IMG/VR virus record: IMGVR_UViG_3300031227_009907
Span: 17,577-81,576 of that record
From: a virus
Reading direction: 5' to 3' (one strand)
Length of the DNA stretch: 64,000 bases
A model generated the notes under the pieces. The model had not been told where the DNA came from, searched no databases, and saw nothing but the letters and a program-made list of their open reading frames with translations. This document shows positions 1 to 7,162 of this stretch, in pieces (positions within the stretch are counted from its first letter, which is position 1; every line of letters starts with the position of its first letter). Both the position numbers and the translations under genes were made by a program.

Positions 1-205
1 CGCTGACGATCATGGAGGGGAAGCACTCGGGCAGGACGTTGTTGAGCGCCTCGATGAACTCCACAAGCGTAAGATTGACCTGTGTGATTGGGTGATGGTG
101 CTTAATGTGGATGGTTATATTGGAGAAAGCACAAGTTCTGAGATTGAATACGCACGGAAACATGGGAAGCCTATTAAATACTTGTGTCCAGAATTTGTGA
201 AATAA
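1..205 (+). CDS. Nucleoside 2-deoxyribosyltransferase-like protein, C-terminal part
   Basis: The 5' end is cut by the window; an open frame from base 2 runs to TAA at 203-205 and gives 67 residues. The stretch DGYIGESTSSEIEYARKHGK, followed by PIKYL, is typical of the C-terminal part of DUF4406 and nucleoside 2-deoxyribosyltransferase-like proteins, where G-S-T-x-x-E-x-x-Y-A lines the nucleotide-binding pocket. Such phage proteins are usually assigned to nucleotide or sugar metabolism, but the exact substrate cannot be read here. It lies just upstream of the tRNA cluster on the same strand. The family is inferred from motif recognition only. Confidence 0.65.
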   Translation, partial: ADDHGGEALGQDVVERLDELHKRKIDLCDWVMVLNVDGYIGESTSSEIEYARKHGKPIKYLCPEFVK

Positions 206-210
206 AATGT

Positions 211-297
211 GGGCCAGTGGCGGAACGGCAGACGCAAGGGACTTAAAATCCCTCGTTATTAAATAACATATGGGTTCGACTCCCATCTGGCCCACCA
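211..297 (+). tRNA. tRNA-Leu (anticodon TAA)
   Basis: Acceptor arms GGGCCAG and CTGGCCC pair, and the gene encodes its own CCA. The anticodon stem AGGGA/TCCCT holds loop CTTAAAA, anticodon TAA, which reads UUA. The long variable arm (GTTAT/ATAAC) is expected for a class II leucine tRNA. The T arm ATGGG-TTCGACT-CCCAT is normal. UUA is common in the surrounding AT-rich genes. Confidence 0.95.
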
Positions 298-308
298 TTT
301 ATATATAA

Positions 309-384
309 GGGGATGTAACTCAATCGGCAGAGTAACGCCCTTTTAAGGCGTGAGTTCGGGGTTCGAGTCCCCGCGTCCCCACCA
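309..384 (+). tRNA. tRNA-Lys (anticodon TTT)
   Basis: Acceptor arm GGGGATG pairs with CGTCCCC (one T-G wobble) and CCA is encoded. The D arm is ACTC/GAGT. Anticodon stem ACGCC/GGCGT carries loop CTTTTAA, anticodon TTT, reading AAA. The T arm is CGGGG-TTCGAGT-CCCCG. It is separated by 11 bases from the tRNA-Leu, so the cluster is probably one transcript. Confidence 0.95.
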
Positions 385-389
385 TTTAT

Positions 390-479
390 GGGATCGTAGC
401 TCAGTTTGGACAGAGCATTCGCCTTATAAGCGAAAGGCCATTTTGGTTCACGTTGGTTCAAATCCAACCGGTCCCACCA
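390..479 (+). tRNA. tRNA-Ile (anticodon TAT) with an enlarged variable region
   Basis: Acceptor arms GGGATCG/CGGTCCC, D stem GCTC/GAGC, anticodon stem TTCGC/GCGAA with loop CTTATAA (anticodon TAT), T arm GTTGG-TTCAAAT-CCAAC and encoded CCA are all visible. The anticodon would read AUA, a codon very frequent in the neighbouring genes. The region between the anticodon and T stems is about 17 bases, not the usual 4-5 of an isoleucine tRNA, and contains a direct repeat of TTGGTTCA. A class II-like arm is the alternative reading. Function is likely but not certain. Confidence 0.85.
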
Positions 480-501
480 ATATAGCTTGGGGAATATTTA
501 A

Positions 502-1560
502 GTGAGTATTTCTATTAAAATAGATGAAAAGTTTCTTAAGTGTAAAAGTGTAGATGTTCGTGATGTTCTTAGAAAGGTTAATGTTGATATTGCAAGTGAA
601 ACAGATAAGGATTATATAGTTCGTTGCATCAATTCAGCCCACAAAGATAGACATCCTTCCCTTCGCATATGTAAGGTATCTGGATTATTTCATTGTTATC
701 CCTGTGGGACAGGGGGGGACATTGTTAAATTTGTTTCTATTCTAATGGGGATAAATAGAGAAGAATCTTTTGAATATATTTTTGGCGAAAGTTATTCTAT
801 GGGAGAGATAGAAATGTTAAAATCAAGATTGAATTCTGTAAAGGAGGATTTAATTGAGGTGCCAAAATTACAAGAATATAAGATTCCTAAGGCTGCTGTT
901 TTAGCGGACACAAGAGGATATGGATACCACCACAATATAATGAAACTATTTTTTGCCTATTTGAAAGGGAGAGGTATATCGACTAAAACGATAACAGCTT
1001 TTAATGTTATGGGAGTTAAAGATATTAAGGGGGCTCTTTTTATTCTTTTTCCTGTAGTTGTTGGAGGAAAGTGTATAGGGACGGTTAAAAGGTCTATTAA
1101 AGGAAAAGTATTCCTGAACAGTAAAAGGTTTCCTATGAAATATGTTTTATATAATGTTGATAGAGTTAAAAGTGGGAAACCTGTTGTGTTGACAGAGAGC
1201 ATATTTAATGTTTTAAGGACATATCAGGCTGGCTATACTGCCGTAGGAATATTAGGATCAGTATGGAATGAGTATAAATGCTCATTGCTCATTAGAAGGA
1301 AGCCAAGTAGATTTATATTCTTTTATGATAGAGACTCTGCCGGTATCCAGCTATTTCATAAGGCCGCAAAAGATTTGTTGAGCTTTGGTTCAGTGAGTGT
1401 TGTTTCTTGGGACCATATGTCTAAGGTTAGGGCTAATGGTAAGAAGATTAATGATGCGGCTGATTTAACAGAGAAGGAAGTAAAGATGATGATATTAAAT
1501 GCGAAGACAGTTAATAGATATGAAGAGTGGGATAGTTTAAGAGAGAGGTTGGTGAGGTGA
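502..1560 (+). CDS. DNA primase (CHC2 zinc finger plus Toprim)
   Basis: This is a 352-residue DnaG-type primase that would make RNA primers at the phage fork. The N-terminal zinc finger shows C42, H47, C65 and C68, the last two in FHCYPCGTGGDIVKFV, the usual CHC2 pattern. A Toprim domain follows, with the acidic residue in VVLTES (about 232) and the DxD pair in FYDRDSAG (276-278). No helicase domain is attached and no helicase gene is visible in the window. The start is GTG at 502, preceded by GGGGA. The stop overlaps the next gene's GTG. It lies near the tRNAs, far from the DNA polymerase at 13.4 kb. Confidence 0.9.
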   Translation: MSISIKIDEKFLKCKSVDVRDVLRKVNVDIASETDKDYIVRCINSAHKDRHPSLRICKVSGLFHCYPCGTGGDIVKFVSILMGINREESFEYIFGESYSMGEIEMLKSRLNSVKEDLIEVPKLQEYKIPKAAVLADTRGYGYHHNIMKLFFAYLKGRGISTKTITAFNVMGVKDIKGALFILFPVVVGGKCIGTVKRSIKGKVFLNSKRFPMKYVLYNVDRVKSGKPVVLTESIFNVLRTYQAGYTAVGILGSVWNEYKCSLLIRRKPSRFIFFYDRDSAGIQLFHKAAKDLLSFGSVSVVSWDHMSKVRANGKKINDAADLTEKEVKMMILNAKTVNRYEEWDSLRERLVR

Positions 1561-1886
1561 AGAAAATAGTAAAGTTTGAATCTAATGAAGTCCCGTATGT
1601 GCCTCTTTATACGATGAGTGTATTTGATCGTGCAGGAAGGTTAGCTCGTTTGAATAGGCTTATGTTTGTTTTATTTGATAAACTTAGAATTCTTGGAGTG
1701 TGGCAATTTATTAAATATAAAATAATGCCTCGTTGGATTAGAAAGGAATTTATTGGAGTGCCTGGTTTATTTTTAGGGGATAGTCTTTTACTTGGGGTTG
1801 TGCAAGCTACAATAAAATACAATAATGCAATGACATATAATAGGAAATTTTTTACCGATATGGGGATTAGGGGGAACTATTCGTGA
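1557..1886 (+). CDS. Hypothetical protein
   Basis: This 109-residue protein starts at a GTG that overlaps the primase TGA (GAGGTGA), so translation is probably coupled. It is basic in its middle (FIKYKIMPRWIRKEF) with a weakly hydrophobic stretch (PGLFLGDSLLLGVV) that is too short and polar for a confident membrane segment. I do not recognise the family. Codon use matches the primase, and the overlap supports expression. Confidence 0.6.
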   Translation: MKKIVKFESNEVPYVPLYTMSVFDRAGRLARLNRLMFVLFDKLRILGVWQFIKYKIMPRWIRKEFIGVPGLFLGDSLLLGVVQATIKYNNAMTYNRKFFTDMGIRGNYS

Positions 1887-2174
1887 ACAAATTAAAACAC
1901 GATAGAACGATATAGGGTGGTCTACCGTTAGGGGGGGCCATTTTGAACTGCTAAAGAGATATATAATAATGATACCCGGTATGCGGTATCTTGGGCTCCT
2001 AGCAAGTTTTATTCCATTATATCAAAAATATAAAATAAAATGGTTTTATCTTTGGCATAAGATTTGCTCCCATTATATTCTTAATTATTCTTTGGAATTA
2101 CCTTGACTATGCTCTGTGCATATGGTATGCTTTACATGTGGGTTTAGAGTCCATTGTCTAAGGGAATTTCAGAT
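1887..2174 (+). other. Intergenic stretch with a promoter
   Basis: This 288-base AT-rich gap has no convincing gene. A 45-codon frame (1969-2106) has only a weak ribosome binding site and no recognisable features. The main signal is the sigma-70-like promoter at 2103-2131. The stretch separates the primase pair from the block of small genes. Confidence 0.5.
2103..2131 (+). promoter_or_regulatory. Sigma-70-like promoter
   Basis: TTGACT (2103-2108), a 17-base spacer and TATGCT (2126-2131) make a good match to host sigma-70 elements. It lies about 45 bases upstream of the first of a run of small genes. A near-copy of its layout (CCTTGACT, then TATG-T) occurs at 5286. This fits early transcription by host polymerase. 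Confidence 0.55.
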
Positions 2175-2456
2175 ATGCAAACCTTGAGTCACGAAAATGG
2201 GAGTATCTCTGTCTATCGTGGACCTTGGCAAATCATGGTTGCCGTCAAACATTGTCTCTGTTCTGATGGGAGAAAAAGAAGAGTCAGGATTACTGCGGTC
2301 CCTGATACGTTTTTTACTGTGTCCGGTTCTGTCCAGGTCAAAGGGAAAACGGTATCTGGATTCGTCACTACCTCTGCCACATGGAGTGGCGCCAAAGAAG
2401 GTCTTATATTTGTATCAAAAAGATATGGGAAAAATGCGAGTCTATTGCCGGAATAG
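2175..2456 (+). CDS. Hypothetical protein
   Basis: This is a 93-residue protein. The ATG at 2175 is chosen over an upstream TTG because AAGGGA lies 9 bases before it. The product looks like a compact beta-rich domain (ISVYRGPWQIMVAVKH, then VSGSVQVKGKTVSGFVTT) with no family I can name. An overlapping frame at 2197-2514 is rejected because its product is low-complexity Leu/Arg-rich and lacks a ribosome binding site. It is the first gene after the 2103 promoter. Confidence 0.6.
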   Translation: MQTLSHENGSISVYRGPWQIMVAVKHCLCSDGRKRRVRITAVPDTFFTVSGSVQVKGKTVSGFVTTSATWSGAKEGLIFVSKRYGKNASLLPE

Positions 2457-2516
2457 ATGCAGCCTGGGAAGAATTCAAGGCAAGCTTAGAGTCTTAGAGT
2501 ATGAAGGAGCTTGAAA

Positions 2517-2765
2517 ATGAGATATTACTACGCTGCCCAGAGTCCGAAAGGGTCTCGTAATGAGGTAAACGTACATCGGTTCAACTTGCGCGCATCCCGT
2601 GACGCTTGGGTCTCGGAGCATCGGTCCGACGGTGGCGTCAACAGTGTCACGCGGGGTGCGTACGTCCTGACCGCTGTTTCTGCGTGTCGCAAGCTTGCGA
2701 CCGTAAGCATGAATGTAACTACCTCTCTCGTGGATCACGACGGGCTAGGAGAGCGTCCGATCTAA
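2517..2765 (+). CDS. Hypothetical protein, GC-rich gene
   Basis: An 82-residue protein starting at ATG 2517, seven bases after AAGGAG. It begins MRYYYAAQSPKGSRN and has the look of small phage proteins that open with a YYA-x-Q-SP-x-G stretch, but I cannot assign a function. Its base composition is visibly more GC-rich than its neighbours, with CG-rich codons throughout, which suggests a recent import. The opposite-strand frames here are shadows. Confidence 0.65.
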   Translation: MRYYYAAQSPKGSRNEVNVHRFNLRASRDAWVSEHRSDGGVNSVTRGAYVLTAVSACRKLATVSMNVTTSLVDHDGLGERPI

Positions 2766-2828
2766 AGACCTAAATTATGGATGGGAAGCAAGGCAACCTT
2801 AGAGTCTTAGAGTATAAAGGAGTCCAGA

Positions 2829-3002
2829 GTGTACACAGTCAAAGATTGCGCCGGAAGTGTTTCTTGTCTAAATCGGAGGGAATTGCGGGCTGTCTTGAGA
2901 TATGAAGGTCTCACGCGCAAGGCCTTATTCTTTGTGCTGAAGGCACTAGACTTTTACCGTGTCGTCGTGAATGTTGGGGCGTTGTCTGTCTCTAGGGTTT
3001 AG
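2829..3002 (+). CDS. Hypothetical 57-residue protein
   Basis: The GTG at 2829 is placed six bases after AAGGAG, and the frame runs to TAG at 3000-3002. The product (begins VYTVKDCAGSVSCLN, ends NVGALSVSRV) looks like a small folded domain. Only 57 residues long, it is easily missed. It lies within the run of tightly spaced small genes separated by TTAGAGTCTTAG spacers. The family is unknown. Confidence 0.6.
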   Translation: MYTVKDCAGSVSCLNRRELRAVLRYEGLTRKALFFVLKALDFYRVVVNVGALSVSRV

Positions 3003-3031
3003 TTGAGAGTCCTAAAAGGGAGAGTCCGGTA

Positions 3032-3307
3032 ATGAAAAAACCGAAAGTGATCCATGTTAGTGGGCGTCGGTGGTTTGATAAGGCAAGCGGCAACACGTAC
3101 CATACGTGCAGAATTTGGGCAGATGTAGACTGCGTCTATGTCTCGGGTATCACATGTGGATGCGGTAGTCAATATAAGGCTACCGCCGAAAGCTGGTTAT
3201 ACGAGAATGGATATCTGGAGGATATAGGAAAGAAAGGCATTACATTTGTAAGCGACGTTTCTGATGTTGGACGGCTTAAAGACCTTTGGGGACAACAGCA
3301 GAATTGA
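3032..3307 (+). CDS. Hypothetical protein, paralogue of the 4206 gene
   Basis: This 91-residue protein shares most of its length with the product of 4206-4508: PKVIHVSGRRWF, then GNTYHTCRIW, then YENGYL and VSDVSDV. The shared start suggests a small alpha/beta domain of unknown role, of a type I associate with phage genomes. Its last residues (LWGQQQN) are not shared. They come from DNA that also forms the 3' end of the 3360 gene, read in another frame, so the tail appears to be recombined. The start is ATG 3032 after GGGAGAG. Confidence 0.7.
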   Translation: MKKPKVIHVSGRRWFDKASGNTYHTCRIWADVDCVYVSGITCGCGSQYKATAESWLYENGYLEDIGKKGITFVSDVSDVGRLKDLWGQQQN

Positions 3308-3359
3308 GGAATCTTTGTGTTGGGCATTGGAAAGTTTAGAGTCTTAGGGAGAGTTTGCA
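3286..3359 (+). repeat. Direct repeat, copy 1 (gene tail plus ribosome-binding spacer)
   Basis: This 74-base segment begins TTGGGGACAACAGCAGAATT and ends in the spacer TTAGAGTCTTAGGGAGAGT. A slightly diverged copy lies at 4132-4205. Each covers the 3' end of one gene and the leader of the next, so the repeat marks a recombination joint. Confidence 0.8.
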
Positions 3360-4193
3360 ATGGTATCTCAAGCAGACAACGTGCAAGGTATCGCCGATAA
3401 GTTTGTCGGCAATTGGAAAAAATTTGATTCGTTTAGTTGGTCGGGTATGCCCGATTGTGCCGATGAATGCGGCATATATTACGTGGGTACGCGCGATTCT
3501 GGTTTGCTAGAGGAAAGTAATTCTCAAGCGATTCAAGCGTCTCTAGAGCAGCACATGGGAGACATAGATGAAGGTGGCGATATACGAATTGAAACACATA
3601 GTCATTATGCGTTTGGGTGGATAGAGGGATTGACTATCCGCGTATATCGTTGTGGCGTTTTTACGAAAGGATTTTTAGCGTTTGTTGAATTGTTGACGGC
3701 GCTAGAATCCTATCCCATCCTAGATGAACAGGATTGGTCCAGGCGCGAATATGAAGCCACCCTTGAGAGCATATCAGAGGTAGGCGGGAGCTTTGTATCT
3801 GATGATGTGTCTGAGGGCTGGCAAGGGGCAGTTTTTTCAGCTTTGGACGATAGACAAGTTGAGTCTAGAGACGGCAACGGTGGATACCCTGAAGAATCCG
3901 CCGTCAGACAGGCGCTAGGGGGACTAGGCTACTTGGACAGGGGATATGTTATCGAAGATATTGAGTCAAGCCTTGATTTATTTGGTCTTTGGCTAGATAC
4001 ATTCCCTGACGATATTGCCGATATCGTGCTTGACAGGTTGACCAAGGGGAATAAAGAGGTTATCGGGCAAGGTAGGTTGCCGGGCATGGAAAGTGTTGAC
4101 CTGGCAGACTATGGCGTCTCTGACCTTTACCTTGGGGACAACAGCAGAATTGAAAAGTCTTTGTGTTGGGCATTGAAAGGTCTAAAGTCTTAG
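3360..4193 (+). CDS. Hypothetical acidic protein
   Basis: This 277-residue protein is rich in Asp, Glu and Gly. It contains WSGMPDCADECGIYYVGTRD near residues 28-47 and SHYAFGWIEGLTIRVY near 80-95, which look like folded core segments. No catalytic motif or membrane segment is visible. It is flanked by the two paralogues at 3032 and 4206. Its 3' end lies in a 74-base repeat shared with the end of the 3032 gene. The start ATG 3360 follows TTAGGGAGAG. Related unknowns probably exist in other phages, but I cannot name them. Confidence 0.65.
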   Translation: MVSQADNVQGIADKFVGNWKKFDSFSWSGMPDCADECGIYYVGTRDSGLLEESNSQAIQASLEQHMGDIDEGGDIRIETHSHYAFGWIEGLTIRVYRCGVFTKGFLAFVELLTALESYPILDEQDWSRREYEATLESISEVGGSFVSDDVSEGWQGAVFSALDDRQVESRDGNGGYPEESAVRQALGGLGYLDRGYVIEDIESSLDLFGLWLDTFPDDIADIVLDRLTKGNKEVIGQGRLPGMESVDLADYGVSDLYLGDNSRIEKSLCWALKGLKS

Positions 4194-4205
4194 GGAGAGT
4201 CTGTA
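4132..4205 (+). repeat. Direct repeat, copy 2
   Basis: Second copy of the element at 3286-3359. Here the first part encodes the C-terminus of the 3360 gene (LGDNSRIEKSLCWALKG), the probable original context because it reads in frame. The last part is the leader of the 4206 gene. Confidence 0.8.
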
Positions 4206-4508
4206 ATGCGAAAACCGAAAGTGATCCACGTTAGTGGGCGTCGGTGGTTCGGGAAAACTAATGGCAACACGTACCATACGTGCAGAATTTGGGTAGACGG
4301 AAAATTGGTTTATGTTTCAGGTCTCACATACGGGTACAGAGACCAGTATGAGGCTACGGCTGAAAGGTGGCTATATGAAAATGGATACCTGAAGGGGATA
4401 GAATCATATTCTAACGGGGGCCGGGAATCCCTGTATTACTATTGCGAAAAGAAAGGCATCAAACTTGTGAGCGACGTCTCAGACGTTTGTCGGCGTAAAG
4501 ACCTGTAG
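4206..4508 (+). CDS. Hypothetical protein, paralogue of the 3032 gene
   Basis: This 100-residue protein is clearly homologous to the 3032 product over its N-terminal 60 residues (PKVIHVSGRRWFGKTNGNTY). It has an extra insertion (ESYSNGGRESLYYYCEKK) before the shared VSDVSDV stretch. It ends RRKDL, the likely ancestral C-terminus. The start is ATG 4206 after GGGAGAGTCTGTA. The function is unknown. The A-B-A' order with repeats suggests duplication around an inserted gene. Confidence 0.7.
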   Translation: MRKPKVIHVSGRRWFGKTNGNTYHTCRIWVDGKLVYVSGLTYGYRDQYEATAERWLYENGYLKGIESYSNGGRESLYYYCEKKGIKLVSDVSDVCRRKDL

Positions 4509-4640
4509 GGGATATGCCAAGGTCTGTGTTTATTTAGAGGGTCCGCATCCGAATCGCGTTATCTGGGATGCGATAGGGATTGTTGAGGGTGGCGTCTTGG
4601 TAGAGATTTTTAGATAGTTTTCTTAAGGGGATAAGCCAGG
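4509..4640 (+). other. Short gap with a possible gene remnant
   Basis: A frame without a start codon encodes a plausible peptide (VCVYLEGPHPNRVIWDAIG, then VEGGVLVEIFR) ending at TAG just inside the next cassette. It could be the tail of a gene truncated by recombination. The last 29 bases are the first copy of a leader cassette (4612-4640). Confidence 0.3.
4612..4640 (+). repeat. Ribosome-binding cassette, copy 1
   Basis: AGATAGTTTTCTTAAGGGG followed by ATAAGCCAGG leads directly into an ATG. A near-identical 29-base cassette lies at 4824-4852 before an unrelated gene. It carries the ribosome binding site and the last codons of the gene upstream. Confidence 0.75.
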
Positions 4641-4829
4641 ATGAGAGTAAAAAAGCCTGTGTTGAAAAATCTTAGGATGAAACATAAAGAGATATTGGAA
4701 ATGGTTGAGCAGGCTAGATTCAATCTGAGACTTTGGATCGAATTTAGCGAAGATGCAATGTACGAAAAAGGGATAGGCTTTGATTGTTTGTTGGCTGTGG
4801 AAAATCTTCTCAATAAAGCTCTTAGATAG
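4641..4829 (+). CDS. Hypothetical 62-residue protein
   Basis: A small helical protein, basic at the N-terminus (MRVKKPVLKNLRMKHKEI) and amphipathic after it (MVEQARFNLRLWIEF). TTAAGGGG lies about 10 bases before the ATG, within the duplicated leader cassette. The antisense frame over the same bases lacks a ribosome binding site and is dropped. No family recognised. Confidence 0.6.
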   Translation: MRVKKPVLKNLRMKHKEILEMVEQARFNLRLWIEFSEDAMYEKGIGFDCLLAVENLLNKALR

Positions 4830-4852
4830 TTTTCTTAAGGAGATATGCCAGG
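4824..4852 (+). repeat. Ribosome-binding cassette, copy 2
   Basis: AGATAGTTTTCTTAAGGAG plus ATATGCCAGG, 29 bases, nearly the same as 4612-4640. It ends directly at the ATG of the ParB-like gene. Confidence 0.75.
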
Positions 4853-5275
4853 ATGAGAAGAAACGAGCATTCAGTTAAATCAAGTGACCGGGTTGAGTTA
4901 GGAGAGTACATTTGCTCAATATATCCGCTTGTTGGCGTAACCGTTGACGGCAGAGTAATACGCGATTCAAGCAATGTTCCGAATGTCGATTCAATTGCTG
5001 CGTCTGTGCTCTATTATGACGTGCTCCCTGGACTTAGGGAAGTTCGCATGGTTGATTTTGAATTGACCGGGAAGCACTATTCTGTCAAGGGGAATAATCG
5101 GATTCGTGCGCTTCAAGGGGCGATTGCCGAAAGCAATGAGATTGCGCCGCTTATCGTTGTCGTTGATGAGGGGGGACCTTATATCCTGGAGGGGGCGACG
5201 CGGGCAGATGCGTTGTATAATCTTGGCGCGAAGTCGTTTCCGGCTCTGGTGGTAATAGACGTGGAAAGTCCTTGA
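4853..5275 (+). CDS. ParB/sulfiredoxin-fold-like protein
   Basis: This 140-residue protein has a C-terminal half typical of ParB/Srx-like domains: PLIVVVDEGGPYILEGATRA followed by DALYNLGAKSFPALVV. In that family the G-x-x-R loop and the A-L-x-x-L-G-x-x-x-x-P-A-x-V strand form the nucleotide-binding core. Here the usual EGxHR is EGATR, a variant seen in stand-alone phage proteins. The catalytic role (nuclease, kinase or CTPase) is not determinable. ATG 4853 is preceded by the leader cassette with TTAAGGAG. Confidence 0.55.
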   Translation: MRRNEHSVKSSDRVELGEYICSIYPLVGVTVDGRVIRDSSNVPNVDSIAASVLYYDVLPGLREVRMVDFELTGKHYSVKGNNRIRALQGAIAESNEIAPLIVVVDEGGPYILEGATRADALYNLGAKSFPALVVIDVESP

Positions 5276-5285
5276 ATAATTTTCC

Positions 5286-5313
5286 TTGACTTCTCGTGGT
5301 TTTGTGATATGTT
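5286..5313 (+). promoter_or_regulatory. Sigma-70-like promoter
   Basis: TTGACT (5286-5291), a 16-base spacer and TATGTT (5308-5313), in a T-rich stretch between genes. It shares CCTTGACT and the TATG-T start of its -10 with the promoter at 2103. It would drive the 5357 gene and those after it. Confidence 0.5.
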
Positions 5314-5356
5314 TGTATAGTGAGGTCTTGAAAGTCTTTTTTCATGGAGCAGAAAA

Positions 5357-5557
5357 ATGGAAGTGAAGTATCCGAATGTGAAGGTTTCATTGGTTGGGAA
5401 AAGCGGAGAGGCTTTTGCAATTCTTGGGGCTGTTGAAGAGGCAATGCGAAGGGCTGGTGTCAACAAAGCAGATAGAGACCGGTACATGGATGAGGCTACG
5501 GCTGGTGATTATGATGCGCTTTTGCAAACGACTATGAAGTGGGTTGAAGTCGAATAG
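5357..5557 (+). CDS. Conserved small phage protein
   Basis: This 66-residue protein (YPNVKVSLVGKSGEAFAILG, then RYMDEATAGDYDALL) has the pattern of a small conserved protein common in phages and prophages, whose function is not established. It has an N-terminal beta strand pair, a helix with AxxRAG, and a D-E-A-x-x-G-D-Y-D motif. The ATG follows GGAGCAGAAAA, a leader duplicated before the next gene. It is the first gene after the 5286 promoter. Confidence 0.7.
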   Translation: MEVKYPNVKVSLVGKSGEAFAILGAVEEAMRRAGVNKADRDRYMDEATAGDYDALLQTTMKWVEVE

Positions 5558-5602
5558 TTTTCTAATGAATTTTTCTTGTCTTTTTTTTCATGGAGCAGAA
5601 AA

Positions 5603-6388
5603 ATGGCGTATCTAGAGAGAATCCCTGTTGGCGATTTTCCGGCAATCGTTAATATGTTAGGGGAAAAAGGGTCTAAAAAATTGGGCTACAACACGTATCT
5701 GGAGTGGAGGAAAGGAGCGCATTCAAAGGGCTGTATCGGGATTAGGTACAATAGCACTTTCGTTGTAACCTATTATCACGATGGGAAAATTGAGCTTAAT
5801 AGTGGCGGCTGGAAAACGCGAACAACTAAACAACGGATTGTTCATGGGTTGCCTGGAGGGTGGAGTTTGAGTCAGAGGGATTCTGTGTGGTATCTGTCTA
5901 ATGGTAGCGTTGATTGGCAGTTCGCAGACGGTATTATCATTGTGCCCGATGGGACCGTTGTAAGTGGCGCTAATCGTACGCTAAGAGAGATTTTTGCGCT
6001 AAAGAAGAAAATTTTAGAGTACTGCAAGGATTATATCGAAAAGCTTTTCAACGGGCATGTTCCGGCCCCTAGTCGTGCGGATTGTTGGTATTGTTTTTTG
6101 AGTACGCGAGAGGGTGTCCCGGTAGGAGAGGCTACCGGTAACATAGATCACCTTGAGAGTCACTTTGAAAGGAGATACTACGTTCCCAGTCTGCTGACTC
6201 GTGCCATTGCAGTAATCCCCGTGTCTAGGCTCGCAATGTCGGTTCTGGGGACATTCTGGGGGGGGAATTGGGCTGAGAGGCAAAAAAGGCAGGCTCTTAA
6301 TTCTGGGTGGAGCAAGGGGATTGCTAAGGAGCAGCTATGTAAAAGCCTCTACAGGTATCTAACGCGGCAATTCGGTTTTGCCAGCTAA
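5603..6388 (+). CDS. Conserved phage hypothetical protein
   Basis: ATG 5603 is chosen because it sits behind the same GGAGCAGAAAA leader as the previous gene; a TTG at 5576 would translate that leader. The 261-residue product begins with a beta-rich domain (LGYNTYLEWR, IRYNSTFVVTYYHDGKIELN, SGGWKTRTTKQRI). It ends with a segment holding DCWYC near 155 and DHLESH near 178, possibly a metal-binding C-x-x-C plus H pair. I recall this arrangement from uncharacterised phage proteins. Function unknown. Confidence 0.65.
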   Translation: MAYLERIPVGDFPAIVNMLGEKGSKKLGYNTYLEWRKGAHSKGCIGIRYNSTFVVTYYHDGKIELNSGGWKTRTTKQRIVHGLPGGWSLSQRDSVWYLSNGSVDWQFADGIIIVPDGTVVSGANRTLREIFALKKKILEYCKDYIEKLFNGHVPAPSRADCWYCFLSTREGVPVGEATGNIDHLESHFERRYYVPSLLTRAIAVIPVSRLAMSVLGTFWGGNWAERQKRQALNSGWSKGIAKEQLCKSLYRYLTRQFGFAS

Positions 6389-6440
6389 GGGGCGGCTTTT
6401 TAATGGGGCTATAGAAAGATAAATCTAAAGGAGAAGTCTA

Positions 6441-7109
6441 ATGGGTTTCAAAGTATTCATTTGTTCGGTGTGTGGCAAAGAAGTTTCTAGAAAAAAATCA
6501 TATGCACTTCCCGATGGGACTCGGGCTTGTCGCGAGCACGAGGTTGCACAGTCGGGACGGCAAGAACTTCAAAAAAGGGAAATTGCCAAGAAGGCGGCTG
6601 AACAGACGAAACGAAGGAAAATAAAGGAACGCGGGGAATTTTTTGGTGAGCCTTTTTGGGGTATGAACCATTGTTGGACCTGTGGGGCTGAGGGAACTCC
6701 TCCGAACGAAATAAAAGACCGTATGATGATTGCGTGGGAGAAGGTGCGTCTGAAGGCAGAGTCGGACCCGTTCGCCGCTCCTATCAATTTTCTATCTCCC
6801 AATTTTTTTATTGCGCTGAGGAAAGAATCGGGGATAGAAAATCCTCTTATACAATTCGTAGTGTCTCCCGAGAGGATGGGAGAAATTCTCAATCGTACTA
6901 AGCACTCTCAGAGACAGGCAGTTGAATTTGTCGGGATTACGCAGATATGTCCGAAGTGCGCCAAGGAACTAGGAATGGAGCCACCCTCCATTCCCGAAAT
7001 AAACATAGAGAATTTGTCTACAATGAGCGCTATCTATGATGTAATGGTTAGGCCAGCGGTGGAAGATCGGGCACGGGCTGAAATTAGGGAAGAGGTCGCT
7101 AGAAACTGA
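6441..7109 (+). CDS. Hypothetical zinc-ribbon protein
   Basis: This 222-residue protein has several C-x-x-C pairs. CSVCGK (about 8-13) with a nearby C-x-x-H (CREH) forms one likely zinc site. CWTCGAEG near 78 and CPKC near 175 could form a second. Between them is a long Lys/Arg-rich helix (QELQKREIAKKAAEQTKRRK). A nucleic-acid-binding or scaffold role is possible but unproven. It starts at ATG 6441 after AAAGGAGAAG. Confidence 0.6.
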   Translation: MGFKVFICSVCGKEVSRKKSYALPDGTRACREHEVAQSGRQELQKREIAKKAAEQTKRRKIKERGEFFGEPFWGMNHCWTCGAEGTPPNEIKDRMMIAWEKVRLKAESDPFAAPINFLSPNFFIALRKESGIENPLIQFVVSPERMGEILNRTKHSQRQAVEFVGITQICPKCAKELGMEPPSIPEINIENLSTMSAIYDVMVRPAVEDRARAEIREEVARN

Positions 7110-7162
7110 AATTAAGGGGATTGTTTACATATGTTTTATTTGTCTAAAAAGGAGTCTTTGAA

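Noticed and set aside
1969-2106. A 45-codon plus-strand frame in the gap after the primase block
   Set aside because: The ribosome binding site is weak, the product shows no features, and the frame runs into the promoter at 2103.
2197-2514. A 105-codon frame overlapping the 2175 gene
   Set aside because: No ribosome binding site and a less protein-like product than the overlapping frame.
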